A stretch of 64,000 bases of DNA, taken from assembly GCA_029204225.1 (NCBI GenBank), contig CM055095.1, positions 41,939,723 through 42,003,722 of the forward strand, in the 5' to 3' direction. Both the position numbers and the translations under genes were made by a program. This stretch comes from Diphasiastrum complanatum (Eukaryota > Streptophyta > Lycopodiopsida > Lycopodiales > Lycopodiaceae). Shown here piece by piece: positions 21,061 through 31,238 of the stretch. A model generated the notes under the pieces. The model did no database searches, was not told the DNA's origin, and worked only from the letters and a program-made list of their open reading frames with translations. Position 1 is the stretch's first letter. The number at the start of each line of letters is the position of its first letter.

Positions 21061-21118
21061 CCTAGGGTCGAACAGTCAAAATTCGACCCCAGGGTCGAAC
21101 AGTCAAATTTTGACCCTA
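21037..21118 (+). repeat. 27-bp tandem repeat of inverted GGGTC/GACCC units
   Basis: Three units with a period of 27 bases, each beginning AGGGTCGAACAGTCAAA and ending GACCC. Each unit is itself nearly palindromic. They lie just after the integrase core and share the GGGTCGAA word with the LTRs and the gag repeat of the same element. Confidence 0.85.
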
Positions 21119-21299
21119 GGGTTGCAAATCAAGAAATCAATTTTAACTCTGAAAATGAGTCTGATCAGCATAGGGAAGAAATCTAGCCAAGAACGTCAAA
21201 TCAACCCAGACAGCCTCCATCCATATTTATGGATGATGCAGCCTGTTACTTTATACAAGAACCAACTACAGTTTCAGAGGCAATGTGTCTACACCTCAT

Positions 21300-22830
21300 G
21301 CTAAACAATGGAAAGTAACAATGGACAAAGAATTTGATTCTCCGATGGAGAATCAAACATGGACAGTCATTGAGCTGCCAAAGAATAGAAAATCCGATTC
21401 CATGCAAATGGATATTCAAGGCGAAGTATGATCCTGAAGGAAGGCTAAATCGGTACAAAGCCAGGCTAGTTGCCAAAGGCTATTCCCAAATTCTAGATTT
21501 GGACTACTCAGAGACCTTCAGCCCAATTGTCAAGCATGCTTTGATCTGGCTATTACTCTCCTTTGCAGCTACAGCAGATCTCGAAGTCCACCATCAAATG
21601 GATGTCCAGACCGCTTTCCTTAATGACACCATTAAAGAGAAAATCTTTATATCACGGACAGAAGGATACGAAATGAGGGCTAAGCAACACCTTGTGTGCA
21701 AAATTCACAAGGCACTTTATGGGCTAAAACAGTCATCAAGAACCCGGTTCCAGAATATCAATGCATTTCTTATTGAGAATGGTTTTATTCCAAACTCAGC
21801 AGATTCAAATGTCTATTTCAAATCTGTATCAAATTTCTTCATCATCATCACTCTCTAAGTGGATGATACACTATTATTCAGTAACAATCTGAATTTGATG
21901 AAAGATATGAAATGCATGCTGGCCAAGGAGTACAAAATGACCGATATGGGTCCAATCCACTATTGTCTCGGAATCAAAAAATTTTGAATTCGACCCAACA
22001 GACTAATTTTTATCAACTAGTAGAGATATCTCACAAATGTGCTGGAAAAGTATGGAATGGCCAACTGCAAACCAAGTCACTTTTCACTCGACCTTGGATT
22101 GAAGTTGTCAAAGAAATAATATCCTCAAATTGAGGCAGAAAAGGAGGAGATGAAGCAATATACATTTCACTCCATCATCGACTCACTAATGTATGCAATG
22201 ATATGCACTCGACCCAACCTTGCATATTCAATCAGTTCACTCAGCTAGTTTCTATCAAATCCAAGACCAGCCCATTAGAAAGCACTCACAAAGGTCATGA
22301 AGTACATCCAAGCCACCAAACATCTTAGCATCTGTTATGGAGGCAGCCAACCTACCAACATACTTTAAGGATACACAGATGTAGATTGGGTAGGGAACAT
22401 TGATGGTCGACTTCTGGATTTGTATTTTTATCCAATCAAGGCCCAACCTCTTGGAACAGCTGAAAGTAGACCTCAGTGGCATTATCATCAACCAAATCAG
22501 AATACGTTGCTGCCACAAATGCTACAAAGGAGGCAATTTGACTAAGACACCTGCTAGCAGAAATCGACCTTGCACAGTCACATCTAACGACCATCTTTTG
22601 TGACAACCAAAGCGCCATAGCTCTCTCTCTCTCTCTCTCAATCTGAGATTTCATTCATGAAGCAAGCATATCGAAATCAAGTATCATTATTTAAGAGAGA
22701 AAGTGCAAAGCAAGGAGGTATCATTAGTCTATAGGACAGAATCAATGGCATCAGATTACTTCACAAAGGCTCTATCAAAAGAGCACCATCTTAGATTCAA
22801 CGACATGTTAAATCTGAAAATCAAAAATTA
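21300..22830 (+). pseudogene. Copia family C reverse transcriptase and RNase H
   Basis: [62 protein letters not shown] and [15 protein letters not shown]. The catalytic motif is VDDTLLFSNN, with the Tyr of YVDD changed to a stop codon (near 21858). Then GPIHYCLGIKKF, SLMYAMICTRPNLAYSISSL and GYTDVDWVGNIDGR. RNase H ends with CDNQSAIAL, a CT microsatellite, SKHIEIKYHYLREKVQSKEV and ASDYFTKALSKEHHLRFNDM. The many stops indicate old age. Confidence 0.88.
22621..22639. repeat. CT microsatellite inside RNase H
   Basis: A run of CT dinucleotides within the RNase H coding region, after the DNQSAIAL motif. It has replaced a few codons. Confidence 0.9.
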
Positions 22831-22838
22831 AGGATAAG

Positions 22839-23522
22839 TGTTGGATTTCAATGCTTAGTCTCAAATCCATTTATTAATGAGCATCATGAAAAGTTGTTCA
22901 AAACGGAGATTTTTTCGACCCTGGGTCGGGTCGGATCGGTTCAGATTTTTTGACTCTTCACTAAACTATTCGAGCGTGTTCGACCCTGGATCGGATCGGG
23001 TCTAATTTCTCCGATCCCGAAAAATTTGACCCTCAGCATAAATTTTTGACCCAGTGTAATTTTTTTGATCATTTGTATAAAATTCGACCCGTTGTACCGT
23101 CGGTCGGAAATCCCGACCCAACGCCTTCGCGTTGAGAGTTCACCTACTTTGTACATGTATTTACAGTTATAAGGGATTGTAATCAATATAGAAGATATCA
23201 TTCAATGCGAGTTAGTTGTAGATAATTTTAGTATATCTAATCCTAGAATCTTCATCAAAAAACAATCTTTTGATAATTCTAAGTTTGATCAATTGCTAAT
23301 CAGTATCAGTGTTATCACGCTCAACAAGCTGAAGTTATAACTTCATGCCATTGTACTCATTGTTGATAATAATCAGAGTGCAATTTGTCCTACTATTGTT
23401 ATTGTTCTATTGCACATTTGTATAAATCCTTCGTTTGAATTATTTTGCTGCTAACTATGGCGCTTTCGATCCACGCATCTAGTTCGCTCCCAACTTCTAC
23501 TCATACCCACTGATTTTCGACA
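22839..23522 (+). repeat. Copia family C 3' LTR (684 bp)
   Basis: Begins TGTTGGATTTCAATGC and ends ATTTTCGACA, followed by the right CCCAG at 23523-23527. The purine-rich AAGGATAAG before it is a weak polypurine tract. It has an extra stretch near 23050-23130 with GACCCGTTGTACCG, absent from the left LTR. Confidence 0.93.
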
Positions 23523-23996
23523 CCCAGGTCAAGCACCGATGGAACTGGCACCATTGGTGAAGGGCCCATAGTGGCTCTTGTTACTCTGGTTTGCTCTTGG
23601 GCTCTCTCTTCCAAGTGTGAACTCTTGTCATAAATATCTGAGGGGGTGAATTCGTCGGGATACGCCATGTAAATGTGTTGGCAATCCGACTCTCTGGTCT
23701 TCAATTATGATCTCAACCCCTTGGTCTTGCTATTCATGGGCCCTTTGTTTTGTTCTAGCTACTTCGATCACTGATGGTTTTTCTTATTGCTCTTCTTGTA
23801 CCTCTTTTCTTGTGAGTCATGCAATTGTCAGAGGGATGGTAGATAAGGGAGGAAGCTCGAATTTCAGCCTTCTCTTGAGTAACTCATGTAGCCTACTACT
23901 TTTTTTGAGGGTGCTTGTGGTCCTTGGAGGTGTCTGTGGTATGGTGACCTCACCCAATAACAATTGTTCCAACTGCGAAGCAAATTCTTGAGGTGG
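23523..23996 (-). pseudogene. Unrecognised coiled-coil ORF, N-terminal part
   Basis: Minus-strand reading includes MKTRESDCQHIYMAYPDEFT, SDIYDKSSHLEERAQEQTRV and PMVPVPSVLDLG, ending at the copia C junction. Its continuation is 18333-17705. The acidic stretch with PDEFTPSD recalls DPDEVTPHSSDDE in the minus-strand sequence near 26900. This hints that both belong to one type of element, but I do not recognise it. No start codon can be chosen. Confidence 0.45.
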
Positions 23997-23998
23997 TG

Positions 23999-24478
23999 TG
24001 TAAAGACCCTAAGAAATAACCCCTAAGATGAGGATAAGAGAACACAATAAAAGACACTATGGAGCCAAACCGCCCAACCAATCCTAGATCAAACTTGGAT
24101 ATACCCCTCCAGCCATGCCATGTGAAGCAAGAGGAGAAGAGAGAAACTGGTAACCTAAACCCAATATGTCGACAGGAGAATCCCTACCTCATTATATAGA
24201 AAGTAGAGTCCTATGCATGAATCCATGCAATCCCCATAAAGGTCAACTATAAATAGGTCACATCTCTTCATGCAGTCCTCCTACCTATATATGTCACACG
24301 TACATGCAATACTCTCCATATGTCTCAATTAGAGTGTCTGGGCCCTCTCGAGGTAATTAGTCACAAACAGGCCTTGACTTGGAATTAAATCTCGACATGA
24401 TCAATAATCTTGAACAATGGAGAGCTAGTCTACCATATTAGGACTATTCCATGTCCTTAGCTGAATATGGCCATAACA
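23999..24478 (-). repeat. Gypsy-type LTR (480 bp)
   Basis: On the minus strand it starts TGTTATGGCCATATTCAGC after a purine-rich tract and ends GGGTCTTTACA. The ends form a short TGT/ACA inverted repeat. No second copy was found in the window, so the right boundary rests on the tract and the left boundary on the TG...CA rule. It adjoins the coiled-coil ORF. Confidence 0.6.
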
Positions 24479-24494
24479 TTCTTCCCTCCTTAAA
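24479..24494 (-). other. Polypurine tract of the 24-kb LTR
   Basis: Reads TTTAAGGAGGGAAGAA on the minus strand, directly before TGTTATGG. This marks the LTR as a 3' LTR on the minus strand. Confidence 0.6.
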
Positions 24495-24827
24495 CTGCTT
24501 CTATCCTTAAAAGCTCCTCAAAACAGGAAAGAATTACAGGAATAGTTCTTTTAACTTTCAATATTAACCTAGAAAATCATTATCCTTAATCAGACTTACT
24601 TATCAAGCAAGTACTCATAGAAAACATTGTTTTTAATCTTTAATCTATGCTCTAGAGCACAAACTCTGGTTTGAAAAGTACAGTAAGAAATATATTTTCT
24701 CAACTAGGTTACAATCAACATAATTTAGTAACATCAGCTTCATGTAAAACACTTACATGAACTACTGAGTGAAATATTACCTGACTTAGGAGATTAAAGT
24801 TAAAACAATAATAATAATTACAGTCTG
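24495..24827. other. Spacer, no gene seen
   Basis: About 330 bases. The first part (TCCTTAAAAGCTCC on the plus strand) could be the end of a gypsy pol before its polypurine tract, but no frame is readable. The rest is AT-rich. Confidence 0.4.
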
Positions 24828-25138
24828 AAATCATCCACTATTGGCCAAAGCTCAAGCCATATGTTGAGTCATATGTTGTTGAATGCAAGACCTGTCAACT
24901 AGCAAAGGCTGAACGCCATAAGGCTGGTGGTTTGTTGCATTCGTTAGATATCCCTGATAAGAAATGGGAAAGCATATCTATGGATTTTGTAGTTGGACTT
25001 CCAAAGACCCAACGACAAAATGATTCTATTTGGGTTGTATTGGATCAGTTAACTAAGTTAGCTGCATTCATACCAGTCAAGTCAACTATAAAGGAGATAG
25101 ACAATTCATGTAAAGCCTCCAAGTACAACTATCCTTAG
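24828..25138 (+). pseudogene. Gypsy integrase fragment, plus strand
   Basis: Reading VVECKTCQLAKAERHKAGGL, LHSLDIPDKKWESISMDFVV, GLPKTQRQNDSIWVVLDQLT, KLAAFIPVKSTI. CKTCQLAK is the second half of the N-terminal zinc site and SMDFVVGLP holds the first catalytic Asp. The conserved stretch ends near 25095 and a stop comes at 25136. The strand is opposite to the LTR at its left, so they are not parts of one intact element. Confidence 0.82.
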
Positions 25139-26286
25139 AATCCAATTCTAAGATATGATATTTCATTCAACTAGAATCTCTAGGAGAATCATTAAGATAT
25201 AAAATGATTAAATCTCAACTCTGAGTATGCTAGATACTCTCATGAGTTAGTTAGCCATATTTCTAGTATCACATGCAAGAAAAAATAGCAATCATTCATC
25301 TTAATAGATTTATCTCTCCCCTAGGATATTTGGAGATCTGATAAAAAAAATATTGTACTCGATCATCTGCAAACCTTAAACTGGAGCAAAATAACATCCA
25401 CTAAATGAATTAAATTCTCCACAAATAAAATACTTATCTTGTGAGAATGTCTGTGAGATGCATAGGTTCTCAATTAAAATACTAGAGTAAAGAGATTCAA
25501 AACACTGATCCGAATTTTTACTTAAATAATAGATCGACTTAATCGTCACACTTAAGAATCATCACAGTTCCTTATAATCCACTGACAACTATTAAGTAAC
25601 TATTTATGATCCGTCAACCATAAATATTTAGATTCGTATGATTCGTCTATCATAATTTTCTGGAATCCAAAATCATACTTAATCATTTACAGGATACTAG
25701 AGTATATGTTCCACATGACTCAAAAATTGTAAGAATCATTCCAAAATCTTCCCCAACAGGAAAATAGTAGATCTAGCCATTCCACATGCAATTATCGAAA
25801 GAGTAGCCAATGACGAAAAAATCCAATTCTATTAAAAGGCTCTCCTCACATGCAAAACAAGTCAAAACCTACCCAAACCCACAAGGGTTTATTCAAGTAA
25901 CAAAACCTAATGCATATCATGCAATTTTTGGTCCCACAACCTTATTCATGAAAGGGTCCCCCCAAGGAAACACTAAGGCCACAAACATTCACATGTAAAC
26001 CCCTAAAAAAAACCCTATGAACAACAGTCTGGCCACCACTCCCATTGGCTTCCAAAAAGGTTTCCAGCCGCGCCCACAATCTGGATCGAAAGAGAGAAGG
26101 CAGGGACAGGGTTTTGGATCGCGCTTGGATCACCCCCTTTCACAGTCCATCTGCAGCTCACGACAGCTACCAGTGCTAAAGCAGATCATCCTGCTATCTT
26201 GCTCCATCCTTCATACGGCTACTAAAATGGGATCACACCTCCTGCTGCAGTCACACAGTTGCTAGCGCAGATCCAGAATGATTGCA
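25139..26286. other. AT-rich spacer, then moderately GC-rich DNA, no gene seen
   Basis: 25139-25800 is AT-rich with repeated AATCAT- and AGAATC-like words. 25980-26280 is richer in GC and on the minus strand reads like an untranslated leader, with short open frames only. No protein motif was found. Confidence 0.45.
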
Positions 26287-26784
26287 TTACAAGCTGTGTT
26301 TTGTGGCTATTTGTTTCTTGGGAGACAGCAGGGCCTTTGAGATTTCATCATGGATGAGTGCGGCCCAGTTGTAGTTGCACCCTGTTGGTTCTATAATGGC
26401 TACTATCAGGTGCATGAAAAAAGTGAGGGAGATCTTGGCCTTCTTGGTCCTTGCCACCTCAAAAGAAATTAACCACAAATTTGGTTGAAGGACTTCATCG
26501 GCAATAACATCTCGGAAGATGCCGACATCGGTGCGCCATGCCTTCTTCGTGGTGTCCATATAGGGTGCCACTTCCTCGACCTGGGTCTTGTTGCCAGGGA
26601 TGTGCTTTTTGCCACCTAGAATCCCAATGGCTCCAGATTTGCAGCTGCAAAGGAGACCGTGTGTAATCTGGTTCAATCTATATTTGAAGGAGCTTTTCTC
26701 AACACATGCCATTCTATAAGCATATTCAACGATGGTAGCATATTGTCGAAGGGGTGAAAAATACTCTTGAAAGCCACATGTCAA
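26287..26784 (-). CDS. Unrecognised ORF, 165 codons
   Basis: Not recognised. The minus-strand frame is open for about 170 codons with no ATG at its start; it follows a TGA. Visible pieces include FQEYFSPLRQYATIVEYAYR, HGLLCSCKSGAIGILGGKKH, AWRTDVGIFRDVIADEVLQP and ISLTFFMHLIVAIIEPTGCN. The last has a short hydrophobic stretch. Upstream there is acidic sequence (DPDEVTPHSSDDE), and downstream-to-the-right gypsy RT lies on the same strand. It could be an additional ORF of a gypsy element, as in Athila-type elements, or a degraded host exon. The open length is greater than expected by chance here but not decisive. Confidence 0.4.
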   Translation of the reverse strand: MTCGFQEYFSPLRQYATIVEYAYRMACVEKSSFKYRLNQITHGLLCSCKSGAIGILGGKKHIPGNKTQVEEVAPYMDTTKKAWRTDVGIFRDVIADEVLQPNLWLISFEVARTKKAKISLTFFMHLIVAIIEPTGCNYNWAALIHDEISKALLSPKKQIATKHSL

Positions 26785-27129
26785 TAACAGAGGTTTTCCT
26801 AGTTTTCACCATGCCCTTGCATCATATGGCTTTGGCACGGGCAATAGTTCTAGCAGTATGGGCTTCACCTCCATTAGTTCATCATCGGAAGAATGAGGGG
26901 TGACCTCATCAGGATCCACCATGTAGTCCGGATCCAAATCCTAATGGAGCTTAAGCTTTTTTGCTAGCCTACCTGTTTGTATTTCCTATTTGCCTTTTTC
27001 CTAAACTCAGTTTAACTCAAAAAATCACTCAAATGCAATTTCTGGGAATTTGGCTAGGACAGTATATTTTTCAAGTTAAAAGATACAAAATATCAAGTGG
27101 GCCAACTCGTAGCTCAATTTCACATGTGT

Positions 27130-27761
27130 GAGTTTCGACATTGCTGTAGAACTCGTCCTAGATGGTTTAAGTGGTACCTTTGGACTGAAGGCACACACAA
27201 TCATCAAGGAACACTTCTAAGAACTTCTAGAGAAGTTTCTTAAAGGCATGTTGCATCACTCTTTGGAAGGTGCTTGGTGCATTGCACAATCCAAACAACA
27301 TTACCTGAAAAGCATAAGTTCTTTATGTTGTCACAAAGGCAGTCTTGTGATGATCTTCTGGTGCTATCTGTACTTGATCATAACCTCTGAATCCATTGAC
27401 GAAGCTATAGGCCTCTTCTTCTGCTATTCGTTCTAGTACTCCTTTAGTAAAGGGCAAGGGAAAGTGGTTTTTCTTTGTGATTGCATTAAGTTTCTTGACA
27501 TTTACACAGATGCACAGTTCTCCATTCTTCTTTGGTATAATCACAATCGAAGATACTCATTTAGTATGCTCTATCTCCAGCCTCGAGTAGCTTTTCCAAC
27601 TCTTGTTGTATGAGCTCAGAATAATGTGGGCCGATAGGGTTGGCGTACTTTAGTTCAACACCATCGATCAATGGGATGGTGTGCGATAGGTTCGGGTGCT
27701 GGTTCTGAGGGCAGCCATGAGATTTCGACCATGTTAACCCCGGTTTCAATCTCATCATCAA
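27130..27761 (-). pseudogene. Gypsy reverse transcriptase fragment, minus strand
   Basis: N-terminal part (27561-27761): ELKYANPIGPHYSELIQQEL, EKLLEAGDRAY. Core (27323-27544): IIPKKNGELCICVNVKKLNA, FPLPFTKGVLERIAEEEAYS, FRGYDQVQIAPEDHHKTAFV. It continues left as FQVMLFGLCNAPSTFQRVMQ and EVFLDDCVCLQSK near 27190, holding the catalytic FLDD. A frameshift and a stop interrupt it, and the thumb and RNase H are missing past 27130. CVDYR, normal at the start of the RT core, is CVNVK here. Confidence 0.85.
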
Positions 27762-27764
27762 GGG

Positions 27765-28430
27765 TTACAGGTCTTTGTCTAATGGGGTTCGTTTCAAGGT
27801 CTAAGTCCATTTCTCGGAGCAATGAAATGGATTCTTGTATAGAACTCATACAATCAACCGTAGCTAAAGCTTCAATCCAATTGATAATATGCGTTTCAGA
27901 ATCTTGATGAATTCCCAACGGCTTGCAATGCTTCTTCTGATCACGATCAAGGTATGGTTGGCGGTGGAAGAAGCTGCTTTCTCTATTGGACTAGCAGGCT
28001 TGATCGTCCAAGTATTTGGGTTGATTCTCACTGCTCAATGTCGGTTTTCAAGTGTGATTCGATCTGTACCCCAATCATGGTGTACTTTGGTCATCTTCAG
28101 CCATGGTTGTCCCAATAAGAGTAAGTATGATGAAGGGTCTTTTGGAAAGTCCAAAGACAGTGAAGTTTACTACAAAGCGAAGATCAATGACCTTCACATG
28201 CACATGCTCCATATACCCATGGGTTTGACACAACTTTGGTCAGCAAGTTTTATAGTAAAACATGTTGTTTTTCACAAAATCGACAATAACTTTACCGTCC
28301 GTGCACCGTTTTGGATGCCATATGGACAGGAAGGTAGCCGTTCTAGCCCACTCAATAGCCACGAAGAAACTTTGAACTTTTTGTTAAAGAACTGCCAATT
28401 ATCAAAGAACCTAGTGGCTTTTTACCAAAG
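27765..28430 (-). pseudogene. Gypsy protease region, degraded
   Basis: On the minus strand LLLGQPWLKMTKVHHDWGTD, then DRITLENRH and a stop, is the end of a plant gypsy retropepsin domain (LGxPWL). Before it lie VIVDFVKNNMFY and QTHGYMEHVHVKVIDLRCKL, where the active-site DxGA motif is no longer visible. After it comes a linker (IHQDSETHIINWIEALATV) leading to the RT. Same strand and order as the RT at 27130, so they are one element. Confidence 0.65.
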
Positions 28431-28559
28431 AAGGTGAAAAAAAAAACCTCTTTCTCAAGTTGGGCTCTTGGTGGAGTTGGACAAAGGAAAACCAAAGCAA
28501 GCAGGTAACCTTGTCGACAAAGGTGAAGTTGAAGACTCTAGCATCTTCATATCAACATT

Positions 28560-28625
28560 ATCACCGAACCAAGAAGATTAAGCTTGGTACATTGATCCGG
28601 GAGCCACCAGACATATGACAATAAT
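28560..28625 (+). pseudogene. Copia protease fragment
   Basis: Plus-strand reading SPNQED, a stop, then AWYIDPGATRHMT. This is the copia retropepsin active site with DSGAT changed to DPGAT. About 100 bases before it may be the end of gag. Nothing recognisable follows. Confidence 0.65.
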
Positions 28626-29289
28626 AAAGATTTGTGGAGCCATGACTATGGCACTCTACTACATTTTTCGGCTTCTTAATGCTAAATTATAAACCTTACT
28701 TCTTACCATAGTGCTTAGCATATTTAGAGCTATGAGTATCAAATCTATTTTTATGCACTATGGCTCTTTTGTACACTATTTAGCCTTTGCTCTCTAAGGA
28801 CTGAAATTCATAAATGAAGGGCAACTATCAACATGCCCTATTATAATTGTCTTGTATTCTAAAGAGCACATTCTAATCAAATTCTAACTACAAGAAACGA
28901 AACTTTCAATGGGCTATCGAAGGTCAATTGTTTAAGTTGCTACATAGGTCAACTATCTAAGGTAGTGTCTAAACCACTATGCTTGTCGAGTATCTAAGTC
29001 ATTGTCTAAGTGAATATTCAAGCCCATTACCTTAGGCATTATGTAAGGCATACTTAAGCCATTTGGCTAAGATACCTTTTGTTGTTTTAAGAAGAAAACT
29101 TAATGAGGGCACATTTGAATGGCCAATTACATAAATCAACCTTCAGCCATCAAACTTCAATGGATTGTTCAAAGTTCCTCATTTGACATGTTGTCTTTCT
29201 CTCTCTTCAAAGTTGGTTAGGGCTGATTCGAACCACTCCATCTTTGCATGCAGCTACGATGCATACAATGGGAGTATTCTAGTGCAGCT
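28626..29289. other. AT-rich spacer, no gene seen
   Basis: No protein motif. 28930-29080 has a loose repeat of GTCTAAG- and TATCTAAG-like words. The left edge of the LINE-like fragment is placed where RT similarity begins and is not a true element end. Confidence 0.4.
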
Positions 29290-29329
29290 CGAGCTTTAGC
29301 TCCTCTCACACCCCCTCCCTCTTCTGCTG

Positions 29330-29884
29330 ATATTATTGCTGCTCTCCAAGCTCTTCATCCTACAGTCTGCAGCATGTGCTCGTCAAGGTGATCCTTTGGG
29401 TGGTCCTCTTTTCGCTCTGGCTCATTTCCGTGCACTTCAAACTTTTGCAGAGGCCTTTCCCTCCTGCTTATTTCCTTCGGTTGCTGATGACACTCATATT
29501 GTTTGTCCTGCTCCTACGGTGCTCCTCGCATTTCATCATTTCTCTGAGCAGCTGGCTTCTCTTGGTTTGTCTAGTCAACCTCGCAAGTGTTCAGTGTGGT
29601 CTCCAGTAAGTCTTCCCCCAAACTTTGTTTCTCCTCAACATTTCCATGCCCCTTCGGATGACATTCGCATTCTGGGTGTTCCTTTTGGGTCTGCTTCCTT
29701 TTGTTCTGTTTTTCTTGGTGAGGCTCTCCAGGAGGATGTTGCTCATTCAGATCTACTTTCCCGGTTGGGCGACACTCAGGTCACGTTTGGCATCTTGACA
29801 TCTTGCTTTATCCAGCGTCCTCCTTTATCTGTTGTGGACTTTCCCCTCTACTTAGGACTTTTTGCATCTTCTCTCTTCCTTTGA
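29330..29884 (+). pseudogene. Non-LTR reverse transcriptase, C-terminal part
   Basis: Reading ARQGDPLGGPLFALAHF, the GxRQGDPLSP-type motif of LINE RTs, then SVADDTHIVCPAPTVLL, where ADD is the catalytic pair, LASLGLSSQPRKCSVWSP and IRILGVPFGSASFCSVFLGE. These are RT motifs 4 to 7 in the right order and spacing. The tetrad is VADD where YADD or FADD is common. The N-terminal RT motifs are absent from the sequence upstream. The open frame ends at a stop at 29882-29884. The sequence goes on as decayed linker. Confidence 0.82.
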
Positions 29885-30313
29885 TAGCTCTATTATGGAT
29901 GTTTTTGGCTGCCTTTTGGGCCCGGGTTCTTTGGATGGTGTAGAGACTCTTTAAGCTCGGAACTAGATTCGGCTACCCATTTCTTGTGGAGGTGTGGGTC
30001 TTCTCTCTATCGTTTCTTCTGCACCTGCAATTTTTCTTGGGAGCTAGGCTCTTGTCGCCCGTGCTTTGTCTTCTCGGTTCCTTTCTGGCTTTCGCCCTCT
30101 CTTGGCAGATTGCATTGCTCATGTGAATAGCGGTTCTCTGCCTTTCCAACACTTCCTCATTGATGTGCGAGAGCTGGTCCCCCTCTCTACCCAAGCTTGT
30201 CTTCCTCCTTTTGAGCAACTCCTCACTTTTAGTTCCGATCACCTACAAGCGACCCTCTTGGAGTGTGTGCACAAGCAAACTCTTTCCAGCATGCTCTCTG
30301 AGGCACGGGGGCG

Positions 30314-30790
30314 TTGCATCGAGCTTGGATTCTTTCTTGTGCAGGTCCAGGTGTGGGGGCTTGGTTGTCGATTCGACCTGTTATTCCTTCCTTTCGATTG
30401 TCTTTGGCCATCTTCACCACTTCTCTTCATCTTTGCTTGGGGCTACCTCATCCTTCGGTCTTGGGTCTCTCCAGGTGTGTTTGTGGTCATCTTATTGATG
30501 CTCTTGCTATCCACCTCCTCCGCTGTCCTTTTGGGAGTGAGCGCACAACTACGCATGATGTTGTCAGAGATGTAGTGGCCGCTATAGCCAGAGATGGAGG
30601 ATTCCATGTCCTCAGAGAGTAGTCACATGTCCTTCCTTCTTCCACGTCCCACTCTTCCCATAGGTGTGTTGACATTGTCCTTCATGATGGGCTTCGTACT
30701 TTGGCAAATGTTGTTGTTGCTGATCCCACGCGTGGTGACCTACTGCCTCGCTCTGCCTTCACACCAGGAGAAGTGGCAGACATGGCAACA
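30314..30790 (+). pseudogene. CCHC motif and probable restriction-like endonuclease of the LINE
   Basis: The frame reads CVCGHLIDALAIHLLRC (30476-30526), a C-X-C-X9-H-X3-C site, then TTTHDVVRDVVAAIARDGGF. One TAG stop (30620) follows, and in the same frame CVDIVLHDGLRTLANVVVAD and PTRGDLL. A zinc site after the RT, followed by H-x-x-x-R-D and an Asp pair about 17 residues apart (VDIVL...VVAD), fits the restriction-like (PD-D/ExK-type) endonuclease of early-branching LINEs. Most known plant LINEs instead carry an N-terminal APE endonuclease. Assignment rests on motif order; the catalytic Lys is not certain. Confidence 0.55.
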
Positions 30791-31227
30791 CAAGAGAAGA
30801 AAAAAAAAGTACTCCGACAGGCACCCCACTAATGTTTTCCTTCCCCTGACAATTGAGACTTATGGCACCTTGCATCGACGCTTTGAGGATTTTCTTCGCA
30901 TGTGTTCTCATTAGGCCGGCAGAGTGTCAAGGTATTCCTGGTTCTATTTTTGTGGCTTTTTTCAAACAACATATTTCCATTGCTCTGCAACATGCTCAGG
31001 GCTTATCAGTCCTGCAACGGGCTATGGTGGCTGGGTCTGCTACATCTCATCTCCCTTCATTAGCCGACTCACCACCTCTTCACTTTTCTCATCTGTTGTA
31101 GTCAGTTGGTAGACTCCCACTGACATCATCATAGTTTATGCACTTTTATTTTTAATGTCAAGATCTGGATTAATCTTAGCTTTACTACAAGCTTCGCTCT
31201 TGTTTGAGCTTACTTTTGCTTAAACTT

Positions 31228-31238
31228 CCCCTTCGGGG
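31228..31238 (+). other. Short CUUCGG hairpin near the LINE 3' end
   Basis: CCCCTTCGGGG can form a stem closed by a stable C(UUCG)G tetraloop in RNA. It is followed by TGTATATATCC. LINE 3' hairpins are often recognised by the RT, so it may be the 3' recognition structure. Confidence 0.45.

Larger units (their letters stand above)
18334..23522 (+). mobile_element. Copia family C, full-length with target duplication
   Basis: A complete Ty1/copia element: 5' LTR, primer site, gag, protease, integrase, RT, RNase H and 3' LTR, bounded by CCCAG on both sides. All domains are in normal order on the plus strand, but many stops and frameshifts show it is dead. LTR lengths differ (600 and 684 bp), so indels have accumulated since insertion. 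It sits in a minus-strand coiled-coil ORF whose two parts flank it. The word GGGTCGAA is amplified in LTRs and coding region alike. Confidence 0.95.

Noticed and set aside
22255-22654. Minus-strand frames over copia C RNase H
   Set aside because: Shadows of the plus-strand pol. One includes the CT microsatellite read as alternating Glu and Arg.
29973-30430. Minus-strand frames of 63-89 codons opposite the LINE
   Set aside because: Antisense shadows of the LINE coding strand, with Arg- and Lys-rich composition.
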